Origin: Azoarcus sp. L1K30
GTDB lineage: Bacteria; Pseudomonadota; Gammaproteobacteria; Burkholderiales; Rhodocyclaceae
Assembly (NCBI RefSeq): GCF_018122735.1
Contig: NZ_JAGRRD010000001.1
Location: 4,894,533-4,958,532 of the forward strand
Length of the DNA stretch: 64,000 nucleotides
Direction: 5' to 3'
Program-made: the position numbers and the translations under genes
Shown here: in pieces, positions 27,263 to 37,210 of the stretch
How the letters are laid out: each line of letters opens with the position of its first letter
Position numbering within the stretch: position 1 is the stretch's first letter
The notes under the pieces: model-generated
What the model was told of the DNA's origin: nothing
Databases searched by the model: none
The model's input: only the letters and a program-made list of their open reading frames with translations

Positions 27263-28471
27263 TCAGATGCGTTCGATGGCAAGGGCGATACCCTGCCCGA
27301 CGCCGATGCACATGGTCGCCAGGCCAAGACGCCCACCGCTGGTTTCGAGCTGGTTGAGCGCGGTGGTCACCAGTCGGGCGCCCGATGCGCCCAGCGGGTG
27401 GCCGATGGAAATGGCGCCGCCGTTCGGATTCACTTGCGCAGCGCCATCGGGCAGCCCGAGCTGGCGGGTGACGGCGAGCGCCTGCGCGGCAAAGGCTTCA
27501 TTGAGCTCGATGACGTCGAAGGCGTCGATTTTCAAGCCGAGGCGCTCGATCAGCTTGCGGGTGGCGGGCGCCGGGCCAATCCCCATGATGCGGGGCGGCA
27601 CGCCGGCCGCGGCCGAGCCGAGGATGCGCGCGCGCGGGGTCAGGCCGTGGCGCTTCACCGCGTCCTCGGATGCGAGCAGCACCGCCGCGGCGCCGTCGTT
27701 GACGCCGGAGGCGTTGCCCGCGGTCACCGAGCCATCGGCGCGGACCACGCCCTTGAGCTTCGCCAGCATCTCCAGCGTGGTGTCGGGGCGGGGGTGCTCG
27801 TCCGTGCTCATGCGGAGCGGATCGCCTTTCCTGCGCGGGATGTCCACCGCAACGATCTCGCGCGCGAAGAAGCCGCGTTCGGCCGCGGCAGCCCAGCGCA
27901 GCTGCGAGCGCAACGCGAAGGCGTCCTGGTCGGCACGGCTGACATTGAATTCGGTGGCGACGTTCTCCGCGGTCTCCGGCATCGAATCGACGCCGTGAGC
28001 CGCCTTCATCAGCGGATTGACGAAGCGCCAGCCGATGGTGGTGTCCTCGATCTTCGCACTGCGCGAGAAGGCGGTATCGGCCTTGCCCATGACGAAGGGC
28101 GCGCGGCTCATGCTCTCGACACCACCCGCAATCATGAGCTGGGTTTCGCCGGCAGCGATCGCTCGCGCGGCACTGCCGATGGCGTCCAGGCTGGAGCCGC
28201 ACAGGCGATTGACGGTGCTGCCGGGGACCTCGACCGGCAGGCCGGCGAGCAGCGCGGCCATGCGGGCGACATTACGGTTGTCCTCACCGGCCTGGTTGGC
28301 ACAGCCGTAGATGACGTCGTCCACCTGTGCCCAGTCGACGCCGGCGTTGCGCGCCATCAAGGCCTTGATCGGCAGCGCGGCGAGATCGTCGGCGCGCATG
28401 GAGGAGAGCATGCCGCCGTAGCGGCCGAACGGGGTGCGGATGGCATCGCACAGGTAGACGGTAGCGGTCAT
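27263..28471 (-). CDS. pcaF: 3-oxoadipyl-CoA thiolase
   Basis: Thiolase of 402 aa. The start [20 protein letters not shown] is characteristic of 3-oxoadipyl-CoA thiolases (PcaF/PaaE). Catalytic residues: Cys in [13 protein letters not shown], His in NEAFAAQ...[16 protein letters not shown], and the second Cys in [10 protein letters not shown]. It would cleave 3-oxoadipyl-CoA to acetyl-CoA and succinyl-CoA, the last step of the box route. It is downstream of boxA, separated by a 302-base region that carries a repeat element, so transcription from boxA may be partly interrupted. Confidence 0.9.
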   Translation of the reverse strand: MTATVYLCDAIRTPFGRYGGMLSSMRADDLAALPIKALMARNAGVDWAQVDDVIYGCANQAGEDNRNVARMAALLAGLPVEVPGSTVNRLCGSSLDAIGSAARAIAAGETQLMIAGGVESMSRAPFVMGKADTAFSRSAKIEDTTIGWRFVNPLMKAAHGVDSMPETAENVATEFNVSRADQDAFALRSQLRWAAAAERGFFAREIVAVDIPRRKGDPLRMSTDEHPRPDTTLEMLAKLKGVVRADGSVTAGNASGVNDGAAAVLLASEDAVKRHGLTPRARILGSAAAGVPPRIMGIGPAPATRKLIERLGLKIDAFDVIELNEAFAAQALAVTRQLGLPDGAAQVNPNGGAISIGHPLGASGARLVTTALNQLETSGGRLGLATMCIGVGQGIALAIERI

Positions 28472-28618
28472 CTTGATATCGGCAGCCTGTCAGTCAGTAA
28501 AAGAGGGGGCACGTTGCCGTGCCCGCCTGAAAGAGAGAGTTGAAACAACCCTCTGGAGAAACCAGGGTGATCAACCGGCAATCGATTTCACATTCAAGGG
28601 TGGAATAACGCACGGTAA

Positions 28619-28716
28619 CTCCCTCCCCTTCAAGGGGAGGGTTGGGGTGGGGATGGGTTTGACCGGCGTCGTGGTAACCCATCCCCCTCCTAACCTCCCC
28701 CTTGAAGGGGGAGGAA
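28619..28716. repeat. Mosaic intergenic inverted repeat, copy A
   Basis: Left arm from 28619 reads ctccctccccttcaagggga then gggttggggtggggatgggt. The right arm from 28677 reads acccatccccctcctaacct then cccccttgaagggggagg. The arms are near-perfect reverse complements around a ~17-base centre, and each arm carries its own small palindrome with a TTCAA/TTGAA core. The rest of the 302-base gap between boxA and the thiolase gene (28472-28773) holds nothing else recognised. Confidence 0.85.
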
Positions 28717-28773
28717 TCAGGTGCCGACGCTGACTCCACGCCCCTGATCGCCGGGTTGGCAAGCATGTCTCGC

Positions 28774-30027
28774 TCAGTAGGTCTCGATATGGAAGCGGCC
28801 CTTCGCGAGAATCTGCGGACGCAGCGTTTCCCAGTCGGCGCCGTTGGCACGGCAGATGTCGCGGAAAGCCTCGAGCACGCCGGCTTCCATGCCCTTGAGG
28901 CCGCAGATGTAGATGTAGGCGTTGTCGTCGGTTAGCATCTTGAACACTTTGTCGGCGCGTTCGCGGATGCGGTCCTGCACGTACATCTTGGGTTCGCCCG
29001 GTACGCGCGAGAAGGCGAAGTTGATGTCGATGAAGTCCTTGGGCAGCTTCTGCAGCGGGCCGAAGTAGGGCAGTTCGCCGGGCGAGCGGGCGCCGAAGAA
29101 GAGCAACAGGTCGCCGCCTTCCTTCAACTCCATGCGCCGGCGGCGGCGCTCGGTCATTGCCCGCATCGGTGCCGAGCCGGTGCCGGTGCAGATCATCATG
29201 ATCGACGAGCCCGGATTGTTCGGCATCAGGAAGGTCGAGCCGTAGGGGCCGGTGACCTGCACCTTGTCGCCCTTCTTGAGGTCGCACACGTAGTTCGACG
29301 CCACGCCCCTGGCCGGCTTGCCCTCGTGGTCCTCGGTGACGCGCTTGACCGTCAGCGACAGGTTGTTGTGATGCGGGCGCTCGCCTTCGCGCGGGCTGGC
29401 CACTGAATACATGCGCAGCAGGTGCGGCTTGCCCTTGTCGTCGGTGCCGGGCGGGATGATGCCGATCGACTGGCCTTCGAGTACCGGGAAGGGGGTGGCG
29501 CCGAAATCGAGCACCACATGATGGATGTCGCTCGACGCATCTTCGGCGGTCAGGCGGTAGTTGCCGGTCACCGTCGCGGTCACCGGATTCGCCGGCGAAT
29601 ACAGGTTCACATACGGGTGCGAAGCCGACCACGGCGCCAGCGCCGGTCCGCCGTGGCCCGAGGTGGCGACATCGGTGATCTGCTGCACTTCTGCCGGGGT
29701 TTCGCTGGCGGCGCCGGTTGCGCCGGTGCTGGCTTCAAAGTTGTCGAGCTCGCGCGTATCGGGCAGCACGTCCCAGCCCAGCTGATCATCCAGCGAATAC
29801 GATGCATCGGTCTCGACATTGCGCCAGGAGTCGATCGCGCCGGTCGGACAGGGCGAGATGCAGGCCAGACAGCCGTTGCACACGTCGAACTTGACCACGT
29901 AGTTGCGCGAGTCATGGGTAATGGCATTGACCGGGCAGATCTCTTCGCAGGTGTTGCAGCGAATGCAGATCTCCGGGTCGATCAGGTGCTGGCGGGCAAT
30001 GCTGGCGTGCTCTGCTGGCGCGTTCAT
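28774..30027 (-). CDS. boxA: Benzoyl-CoA 2,3-epoxidase reductase component BoxA
   Basis: Soluble iron-sulphur flavoprotein of 417 aa that passes electrons from NADPH to BoxB. Two ferredoxin 4Fe-4S motifs lie at the N-terminus: [12 protein letters not shown] and [12 protein letters not shown]. After a variable linker, an FNR-like module follows: [10 protein letters not shown] (FAD), [15 protein letters not shown] (NADP pyrophosphate) and [15 protein letters not shown] 30027 follows AGGAGA; an in-frame TTG 18 bases earlier is unlikely. It sits between boxB and the thiolase gene, separated from boxB by repeat copy B. Confidence 0.95.
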   Translation of the reverse strand: MNAPAEHASIARQHLIDPEICIRCNTCEEICPVNAITHDSRNYVVKFDVCNGCLACISPCPTGAIDSWRNVETDASYSLDDQLGWDVLPDTRELDNFEASTGATGAASETPAEVQQITDVATSGHGGPALAPWSASHPYVNLYSPANPVTATVTGNYRLTAEDASSDIHHVVLDFGATPFPVLEGQSIGIIPPGTDDKGKPHLLRMYSVASPREGERPHHNNLSLTVKRVTEDHEGKPARGVASNYVCDLKKGDKVQVTGPYGSTFLMPNNPGSSIMMICTGTGSAPMRAMTERRRRRMELKEGGDLLLFFGARSPGELPYFGPLQKLPKDFIDINFAFSRVPGEPKMYVQDRIRERADKVFKMLTDDNAYIYICGLKGMEAGVLEAFRDICRANGADWETLRPQILAKGRFHIETY

Positions 30028-30067
30028 GATGTCTCCTGTCTCCAAAGGTTGGGTGAGCGACCTCGCT

Positions 30068-30253
30068 CTTCCCCCTTCAAGGGGGGCATAGCCGGGGTTT
30101 CAGCGAGCGCTGCTCGCTGCCGGCGTAGCGGCGAGGCTTTGCCGAGACTACTGGTTGGGAGGGGGATGGGTTTCCGTCGGGATTGGCCACCGTTCTTGCG
30201 AGCCTCAGCCAAAAACCCATCCCCACCCCAGCCCTCCCCTTGAAGGGGAGGGA
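30068..30253. repeat. Mosaic intergenic repeat, copy B (between boxB and boxA)
   Basis: Begins with cccccttcaagggggg (30071-30086), continues with a module tttcagcgagcgctgctcgc that ends in tgccggcgtagcg, then gggagggggatgggttt, and closes with aaacccatccccaccccagc and cctccccttgaaggggaggg. The same modules occur in copies D and E. It fills most of the 252-base gap between boxB and boxA. Confidence 0.85.
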
Positions 30254-30279
30254 GTCCGGTGCCCCGCTTTTCTCTTTTC

Positions 30280-31701
<1,422 letters not shown>

Positions 31702-31847
31702 GTCTCGGGACTCCTCCGATATTTCAATAAGGGCAGGCGAGTTTCATCGCCGCGCTGCCTTGCCACGGACCTCCTGAACCACGCCAAGGCGCCGACTGCT
31801 ACGGCAGAGGGACGGCTTGCCACGCGGCTGAACGAGGGATTCGGTGA

Positions 31848-31870
31848 GCCGGCCGCCGGGGGCGGCCGGC
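31848..31870 (-). other. GC-rich hairpin between boxC and boxB
   Basis: Perfect 10-bp stem gccggccgcc / ggcggccggc with a 3-base loop, 8 bases beyond the boxC stop codon. No T-run follows on the minus strand, so it is not a standard terminator; it may stabilise or attenuate the boxC part of the mRNA. The rest of the 176-base gap up to boxB shows no gene. Confidence 0.55.
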
Positions 31871-31877
31871 AGATGCC

Positions 31878-33566
31878 TTACACCCGGTTCCAGTCGAACT
31901 GGGCCTTCTTGCCCGAGCCGAACAGCTTCAGCGCACCGGTGGCGCCGACAGCGTTCGGACGGATGAAGATCCAGTTCTGCCACGCCGACAGGCGGCCGAA
32001 GATGCGGGTATTCATGGTTTCGGTGATGCCGAAGCGCAGATTGGCTTCGAGACCGGTCAGCGCATCGGGCGACAGTGCCGCGCGCTCTTCGACGGCGATG
32101 CGGATCTCGTCGGCCCAGTCGAGGTCGTCGGGGATGGCAGTGACCAGTCCAAGCTCGAAGGCCTCGGCAGCGCTCAGCTTGCTGCCTTCCTTCGCCTTCA
32201 CCGCGGCAATCGGCGCGTCTTCTTCGTAGAAGCGCGCGGCGATGCGCGACAGGCCATTCACCATCGGCAGCGGGCCGAAGTTCATCGCCGTCAGGCCGAT
32301 GGCATTGGGCGCGTCGGTGGTGTCGAGCATGTAGCTGCGGTCGGCCGCGAGGGCGATCTCGAGCAGGGTGCCGGCGAAGCACGAACCCGGCTCGATCAGC
32401 GCGTACAGGCTGCGCGACGACACATCGATACGGGCCAGCGTGCGGCGCAGCATGCCGAGGGTCTCGCGCACGAACCAGTTGTCCTGATTGCCGACGAGGG
32501 TGGCGTCGATGTCCATTACCACCTGCGCGTCGCCTTCGGTGCGCAACTGCCACAGGCCGACGTCGAGGTGATTGGTGCGCAGGTTGAGGATGGCGTCGTC
32601 GAGTTCGCGCGCCATCTTCAGCGGCCACCAGTTGGCGCCCTCGGCTTCGATCTCCGCCGCGGTTTTCGCGGTGACGGCGGCAGGGGCGCGAACGGTCAGG
32701 GTGACGGTACGGCCGGCGGCGTCGATGGCAGCATCGACGAATTCGTAGTGGTAACCCTTGTCATCGACCGTACGCTCCAGCAGCGGCAGGGCCACGCCCT
32801 TGGCCTGGTCGGGGCGGATGGAGCCCTGGGCGAGTGCGGTGGCGCGGGCGGCAATGTGCTCGCCGAACTGCTGCGCCTTGACCACGTCGTCCACCAGGCG
32901 CCAATCCTTGGCGCGCTGACCGCGCACCCCTTCCGAGATGGTGCAGAAGATGTCGGCATGATCGCGGCGCACCTTGCGCTTGTCGGTCACGCGGGTCAGG
33001 CCGCCGGTGCCGGGCAGCACGCCCAGCAGCGGCACTTCGGGCAGCGACACCGAGGAGTTGCGGTCGTCGATCAGCACGATCTCGTCACAGGCCAGCGCCA
33101 GCTCGTAGCCGCCGCCGGCGGTGGTGCCGTTGCAGGCGGCGATGGACTTGATGCCTGAGTACTGGCTCGCATCCTCGAGGCCGTTGCGGGTTTCATTGGT
33201 GAACTTGCAGAAATTCACCTTCCAGGCGTGGGTCGATACACCCAGCATGTAGATGTTCGCGCCGGAGCAGAAAATCTTCGGCTTGCCCGAGGTGAAGACG
33301 ACGCTCTTGACCGTCGGGTGCTCGAAGCGGATGCGTTGCAGCGCGTCGTGCAGCTCGATATCCACGCCCAGGTCATACGAGTTCAGCTTGAGCTTGTAGC
33401 CCGGGCGGATGCCGCCATCCTCGTCGATGTTCAGCGTCAGCGTGGCCACCTGACCATCCACGTCCAGCTTCCAGTGCTTGTAGCGGGACGGTTCGGTACG
33501 GTAATCCACCGGCTGGATGGCCTCGGCCACGTTCTCGGCTTGCTGCTTGTTTGCGACTGCTTCCAC
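31878..33566 (-). CDS. boxC: 2,3-epoxybenzoyl-CoA dihydrolase BoxC
   Basis: Ring-cleaving enzyme of 562 aa that hydrolyses 2,3-epoxybenzoyl-CoA to 3,4-dehydroadipyl-CoA semialdehyde and formate. It is a crotonase-fold protein with two crotonase-like halves: KIFCSGANIYMLG, AACNGTTAGGGYELALACDE and LPEVPLLGVLPGTGGLTRV in the first half, and SLYALIEPGSCFAGTLLEIALAAD in the second. The start is a GTG at 33566 (GTG GAA GCA GTC) with GAGGAGA upstream. It follows boxR by 24 bases. Confidence 0.95.
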   Translation of the reverse strand: MEAVANKQQAENVAEAIQPVDYRTEPSRYKHWKLDVDGQVATLTLNIDEDGGIRPGYKLKLNSYDLGVDIELHDALQRIRFEHPTVKSVVFTSGKPKIFCSGANIYMLGVSTHAWKVNFCKFTNETRNGLEDASQYSGIKSIAACNGTTAGGGYELALACDEIVLIDDRNSSVSLPEVPLLGVLPGTGGLTRVTDKRKVRRDHADIFCTISEGVRGQRAKDWRLVDDVVKAQQFGEHIAARATALAQGSIRPDQAKGVALPLLERTVDDKGYHYEFVDAAIDAAGRTVTLTVRAPAAVTAKTAAEIEAEGANWWPLKMARELDDAILNLRTNHLDVGLWQLRTEGDAQVVMDIDATLVGNQDNWFVRETLGMLRRTLARIDVSSRSLYALIEPGSCFAGTLLEIALAADRSYMLDTTDAPNAIGLTAMNFGPLPMVNGLSRIAARFYEEDAPIAAVKAKEGSKLSAAEAFELGLVTAIPDDLDWADEIRIAVEERAALSPDALTGLEANLRFGITETMNTRIFGRLSAWQNWIFIRPNAVGATGALKLFGSGKKAQFDWNRV

Positions 33567-33590
33567 TTTTCTGTCTCCTCTTCTCAGGGG

Positions 33591-34502
33591 TCAGCTCATG
33601 ACGAGCTGTCTTAACTTCATGAAACTCTCATCCACCGTCTCACCGGAGGTATCCACCACGGTGTCGGCCTTCGCATACAGCGCCTCGCGGGCAGCGAGGA
33701 TGCGCTTCAGGTCTTCCATTGCTTCATCGTTGCCCGCCATCGGACGCAGGTCGCCCTGTGCCATCACGCGTGCCATGTGTTCTTCCGGCTGCGCCTTCAC
33801 CCAGACGGTGAGGCAGTTCGACAGCAGCAGGTCGTAGGTCTCGGGTTGCGAAACGGCACCACCGCCGACCGAGATCACGCCCTTTTCCTGCTCGCGGAAC
33901 AGCCGCTCCAGCGTGCGGTGTTCGATACGGCGGTAGCCCGGCTGGCCATACAGCGCGAACAGTTCGCTCGACGGCATGCCGGTCTCGCGCTCGATCTCGC
34001 GGTCGAGCTCGATGAAGGGCACGCCCATTTCCTTGGCCAGGCGGCTGCCCAGGGTCGATTTGCCGGCCCCGCGCAAGCCGATCAGGGCCACGCGCTTGCG
34101 CCGCACCGCCTCTTCATGGCCGAAGTCGCGCATCAGACGGAACACCACTTCTTCCAGGCGGTGCTGCGGCAGGCGCTCCAGAAAGCGGCGGATCAGGCGC
34201 TTTTCCACCGTGTCCTCCGCGTCCGGGGCGAGCAGTTCGATCAGCGATACGTCCAGCGCCCGGCTGATGTGACGTAACAGAACGATGGAAACATTGCCTT
34301 CGCCCGCCTCGAGGTGGGCGAGGTGACGTTCCGATACCGCCGCCTCGCGCGCCACCAGCTTCCGCGTCATGCCGCGGCGATCGCGAATCTCGCGAACGCG
34401 CTTGCCCAATGACATCAGGAACTCGCCATCACCGCGTTCGTCGGTGTGGCCCGCATCCTGAGTCTCGGTGTCCTTCAGCGTGTTTTCGGTCTGGGTGCTC
34501 AT
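33591..34502 (-). CDS. boxR: BoxR, benzoyl-CoA-responsive repressor with shikimate kinase-like domain
   Basis: Regulator of 303 aa of the BzdR/BoxR family. Residues ~32-86 form an XRE-type helix-turn-helix (LGKRVREIRDRRGMTRKLVA / REAAVSERHLAHLEAGEGNV). Residues ~135-300 resemble shikimate kinase, with a P-loop GLRGAGKST at 142-150 and SVGGGAVS; this domain binds benzoyl-CoA in known members rather than shikimate. The upstream region is dense in TGCA words matching known BzdR/BoxR operators, so it probably represses itself and boxD. First gene of the minus-strand operon, 24 bases ahead of boxC. Confidence 0.93.
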   Translation of the reverse strand: MSTQTENTLKDTETQDAGHTDERGDGEFLMSLGKRVREIRDRRGMTRKLVAREAAVSERHLAHLEAGEGNVSIVLLRHISRALDVSLIELLAPDAEDTVEKRLIRRFLERLPQHRLEEVVFRLMRDFGHEEAVRRKRVALIGLRGAGKSTLGSRLAKEMGVPFIELDREIERETGMPSSELFALYGQPGYRRIEHRTLERLFREQEKGVISVGGGAVSQPETYDLLLSNCLTVWVKAQPEEHMARVMAQGDLRPMAGNDEAMEDLKRILAAREALYAKADTVVDTSGETVDESFMKLRQLVMS

Positions 34503-34516
34503 GTCTGTCGTCCTTG

Positions 34517-34690
34517 TGCAGAAAACTGCACGGCGTGGTTGAACAATAGTGCAGTTAAAAATGCCGGTCAAGAGGTAAAGTGCAGTTTTTTGCAGATTCG
34601 TGTGTGAAATACTGCATTGGCTTTGCAGCAAGCGCGGGAAATGATGCTCTATACTGCAGTGCAGCAATGCGGATAGCGGAAAAACATGCA
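34517..34690. promoter_or_regulatory. BoxR operator cluster (TGCA words)
   Basis: Ten TGCA words occur in about 175 bases, at 34517, 34527, 34550, 34581, 34591, 34613, 34624, 34654, 34660 and 34687. Two pairs have the TGCA-N6-TGCA spacing known for BzdR/BoxR: 34517-34530 (tgcagaaaactgca) and 34581-34594 (tgcagttttttgca). They overlap or flank both predicted promoters in the 302-base boxR-boxD gap (34503-34804). Confidence 0.75.
34543..34571 (-). promoter_or_regulatory. Predicted boxR promoter
   Basis: On the minus strand TTGACC (34571-34566) and TATTGT (34548-34543) are 17 bases apart, a good sigma-70 pair about 40 bases upstream of the boxR start. A TGCA word lies in the spacer, one TGCA-N6-TGCA pair starts 10 bases behind the -35, and the other covers the likely start of the transcript, which fits autorepression. 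Confidence 0.65.
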
Positions 34691-34699
34691 ATAAAGTGC

Positions 34700-34727
34700 T
34701 TGACGCGTCCTTGCCTGCGTGTATTCT
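34700..34727 (+). promoter_or_regulatory. Predicted boxD promoter
   Basis: TTGACG (34700-34705) and TATTCT (34722-34727) are 16 bases apart, about 75 bases before the boxD start. TGCA at 34687-34690 lies just upstream of the -35, and further TGCA words extend upstream. Confidence 0.55.
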
Positions 34728-34804
34728 ATATCCAGCGGCAGACGCCTCGCATGTGTTTTAGTTCATGTGATGTGAGCTGCCAAATCGATGAGTGGGGAGA
34801 TGCG

Positions 34805-36382
34805 GTGAAACTGAATAATCATCTATGTGGGCAGTGGCTGCAGGGTGCGGGCGAGGGCGTGCCTCTGCTTGATCCGGTCAGTGGCGAAGAGCTGGTCCGG
34901 GTGTCGTCCGAAGGGCTGGATCTCGGTGCTGCGATGGCCTATGCCCGCGATCAGGGCGGATCCGCATTGCGCGCGATGTCCTATGAACAGCGGGCGGCCT
35001 GTCTGGGGCAGATTGCTGAGGTCCTGAGCGCGAATCGCGAGGCCTATTTCGATATCTCGCTGCGCAACTCGGGGTCGACGGCGGCGGATGCCGGTTTCGA
35101 CGTCGATGGCGCGATCTTCACCCTCAAGACTTATGCACGTGCGGGCAAGGTGCTGGGCGCCGCCCGCCAGTTGAAGGACGGCGGGCGCGTCGCGCTGGCC
35201 AAGACCGACGTCTTCCAGGGACAGCACTTCCTGACCCCGCTGCAGGGTGTTGCGGTGTTCATCAACGCATTCAATTTTCCGGCCTGGGGGCTGTGGGAGA
35301 AGGCCGCGCCGGCGCTGCTGTCGGGTGTGCCGGTGCTGGTCAAGCCTGCCACGCCCACGGCCTGGCTCACCCAGCGCATGGTCGAGGACGTGGTTGCGGC
35401 CGGCATTCTGCCGCCGGGCGCCATCAGCATCGTCTGTGGCGGCGCGCGTGACCTGCTCGATCACGTCGATGCGCGCGATGTGGTGTCCTTCACCGGTTCG
35501 GCCGACACTGCGGCGCGCATCCGCAATCATCCCGCGGTCGTGGCGCATTCGGTGCGCGTCAATGTCGAGGCCGATAGCGTCAACTCGGCCGTCCTCGGGC
35601 CGGATGCGGTGCCCGGCACGGCCGAGTTCGATCTCGCGGTCAAGGAGGTCGTGCGCGAACTGACGATCAAGAGCGGGCAGAAGTGCACCGCGATCCGCCG
35701 CATCTTCGCGCCCGCTGCGGTCGCAACGGCCCTGGCCGATGCGGTGGCGGCCAGGCTCTCCGGCATGACCGTGGGCAACCCGCGTACCGAGGGTGTGCGT
35801 GTCGGTCCGCTGGTCAGTCGGGCGCAACAGGCCGCGGCGCTCGAGGGCCTGGCAAAGCTCAAGCTCGATGCAAGGCTCGTGTTCGGCGGTGATCCCGATT
35901 TCGTGCCGGTCGATGCCGACCCTGCCGTGTCTGCCTTCGTTCAGCCCGCGCTGCTGTTCTGCGACAAGGGGCTGGATGCGCAATATGTACACGACGTCGA
36001 GGTGTTCGGTCCGGTGGCGACCGTATTGCCCTATGCCGATCCGGCCGCCTTGGTTGCCATGGTCCGCCGCGGCGGCGGGTCGCTGGTGGCCTCGGTGTAT
36101 TCCGCCGATGCGGCATTCCTGTGCGAATTCATCCCCGCGATCGCCGACATGCATGGCCGCGTGATGGTGGTCGACGGTGTCATCGGCAACCAGCACACCG
36201 GTCACGGCAACGTCATGCCCACCTGTCTTCACGGTGGTCCCGGACGGGCCGGTGGCGGCGAGGAGCTTGGTGGCCTGCGTGCGTTGGCCATGTATCACCG
36301 CCGTCATGTCGTGCAGGGCGGTTCGTCCCTGCTTGATGCGCTGTGCGAAGGCGCGGCTGATGCTGCCCTGCTCGGCGCTTGA
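34805..36382 (+). CDS. boxD: 3,4-dehydroadipyl-CoA semialdehyde dehydrogenase BoxD
   Basis: Aldehyde dehydrogenase of 525 aa that oxidises the ring-cleavage semialdehyde to 3,4-dehydroadipyl-CoA (NADP+ in known enzymes). Visible: FINAFNFPAWGLWEKAAPAL and VLVKPATPTAWLT (cofactor-binding strand), SFTGSADTA, catalytic Cys in IKSGQKCTAIRR, and EVFGPVATVLPY. The N-terminus MKLNNHLCGQWLQG is typical of the BoxD/PaaZ-N type. GTG 34805 is chosen because GGGGAGA lies just before it; an ATG farther upstream would add about 20 atypical residues. First gene of the plus-strand operon. Confidence 0.92.
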   Translation: MKLNNHLCGQWLQGAGEGVPLLDPVSGEELVRVSSEGLDLGAAMAYARDQGGSALRAMSYEQRAACLGQIAEVLSANREAYFDISLRNSGSTAADAGFDVDGAIFTLKTYARAGKVLGAARQLKDGGRVALAKTDVFQGQHFLTPLQGVAVFINAFNFPAWGLWEKAAPALLSGVPVLVKPATPTAWLTQRMVEDVVAAGILPPGAISIVCGGARDLLDHVDARDVVSFTGSADTAARIRNHPAVVAHSVRVNVEADSVNSAVLGPDAVPGTAEFDLAVKEVVRELTIKSGQKCTAIRRIFAPAAVATALADAVAARLSGMTVGNPRTEGVRVGPLVSRAQQAAALEGLAKLKLDARLVFGGDPDFVPVDADPAVSAFVQPALLFCDKGLDAQYVHDVEVFGPVATVLPYADPAALVAMVRRGGGSLVASVYSADAAFLCEFIPAIADMHGRVMVVDGVIGNQHTGHGNVMPTCLHGGPGRAGGGEELGGLRALAMYHRRHVVQGGSSLLDALCEGAADAALLGA

Positions 36383-36411
36383 CTCACCCGAACCCGATTG
36401 GAGAGCAGTCG

Positions 36412-36879
36412 ATGACCCCAGAGATTTTCCAGCGCCTGATTGCAAACGTCACTTCAGCGATCGCCGGCAAGCCCGTCGATGCGCAGCTGGCCGATTTCCT
36501 CAACGAACGGTTTCCGGCCGATGGCGCGGAGTTCCAGACCATCGCGTCCGCCTGTCGCGACGCCGTGGCTGCCGGCTGGATGTGCAAGCTCGAGCATGGC
36601 GGCATCAAGTACGGCCGCGTGATCAAGCCCTGTCCGGAACTGCACGGTTTCAGCGTCGACGTGGTCGAGATGGCCGACGTCGTCGGCCCGCAGCACGCGC
36701 ATCCCAATGGCGAGATCGACATGATCATGCCGCTCGAGGGGGAGGCGAAATTCGATGGTCACGGTGCCGGCTGGTTCGTCTATGGGCCGGGCAGCGTACA
36801 TCGGCCCACGGTCAGCGACGGGCGCGCGCATGTGCTCTACCTGCTGCCCGAGGGGGCGATCGAGTTTACGCGCGCCTAG
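36412..36879 (+). CDS. DUF4863 (4-hydroxylaminobenzoate lyase-like) cupin-type protein
   Basis: Small protein of 155 aa matching the DUF4863 family, which includes p-hydroxylaminobenzoate lyase (PnbB). The C-terminal half looks like a cupin barrel: GPQHAHPNGEIDMIMPLEG, then GAGWFVYGPGSVHRPTVSDG, with His and Glu residues that could bind a metal. No nitro- or hydroxylamino-benzoate genes are nearby, so its job in a benzoate operon is unknown; it might act on a hydroxybenzoate-type side product. GGAGAG precedes ATG 36412. 29 bases after boxD. Confidence 0.75.
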   Translation: MTPEIFQRLIANVTSAIAGKPVDAQLADFLNERFPADGAEFQTIASACRDAVAAGWMCKLEHGGIKYGRVIKPCPELHGFSVDVVEMADVVGPQHAHPNGEIDMIMPLEGEAKFDGHGAGWFVYGPGSVHRPTVSDGRAHVLYLLPEGAIEFTRA

Positions 36880-36937
36880 CGTATTGGTGTGCCCTTGATG
36901 GCATTTATCTCAAGTGGTCGTTGCGGTTGATGATGGG

Positions 36938-37035
36938 CTCCTTCCCCTTCAAGGGGGAGGTTGGGAGGGGGATGGGTTGTCTTTGCGCTGCTTGAAACCC
37001 ATCCCCACCCCAGCCCTCCCCTTGAAGGGGAGGGC
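36938..37035. repeat. Mosaic intergenic inverted repeat, copy C
   Basis: Left arm 36938-36977 (ctccttccccttcaaggggg then aggttgggagggggatgggt), right arm 36996-37035 (aaacccatccccaccccagc then cctccccttgaaggggaggg), centre ~18 bases. Same design as copy A. It lies between the DUF4863 gene and bclA, in a gap of 331 bases that holds no other recognised feature apart from the bclA ribosome site. Confidence 0.85.
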
Positions 37036-37210
37036 GCTTGGCCAGGCCAGCCTGAGTGCCAAACAGCGTTCAGCGCTGCAGTAGCGAACGACAGATTCAA
37101 GGATTTTGCGTCCTGCTGCCGGCAACAAGACCGGTGGGCGCGACTTCCGCAGCCAGGTAGTGGTTGCGATGCACGGCGCATCGTGCCGAGAAAGACGGAG
37201 GAGACAGACA

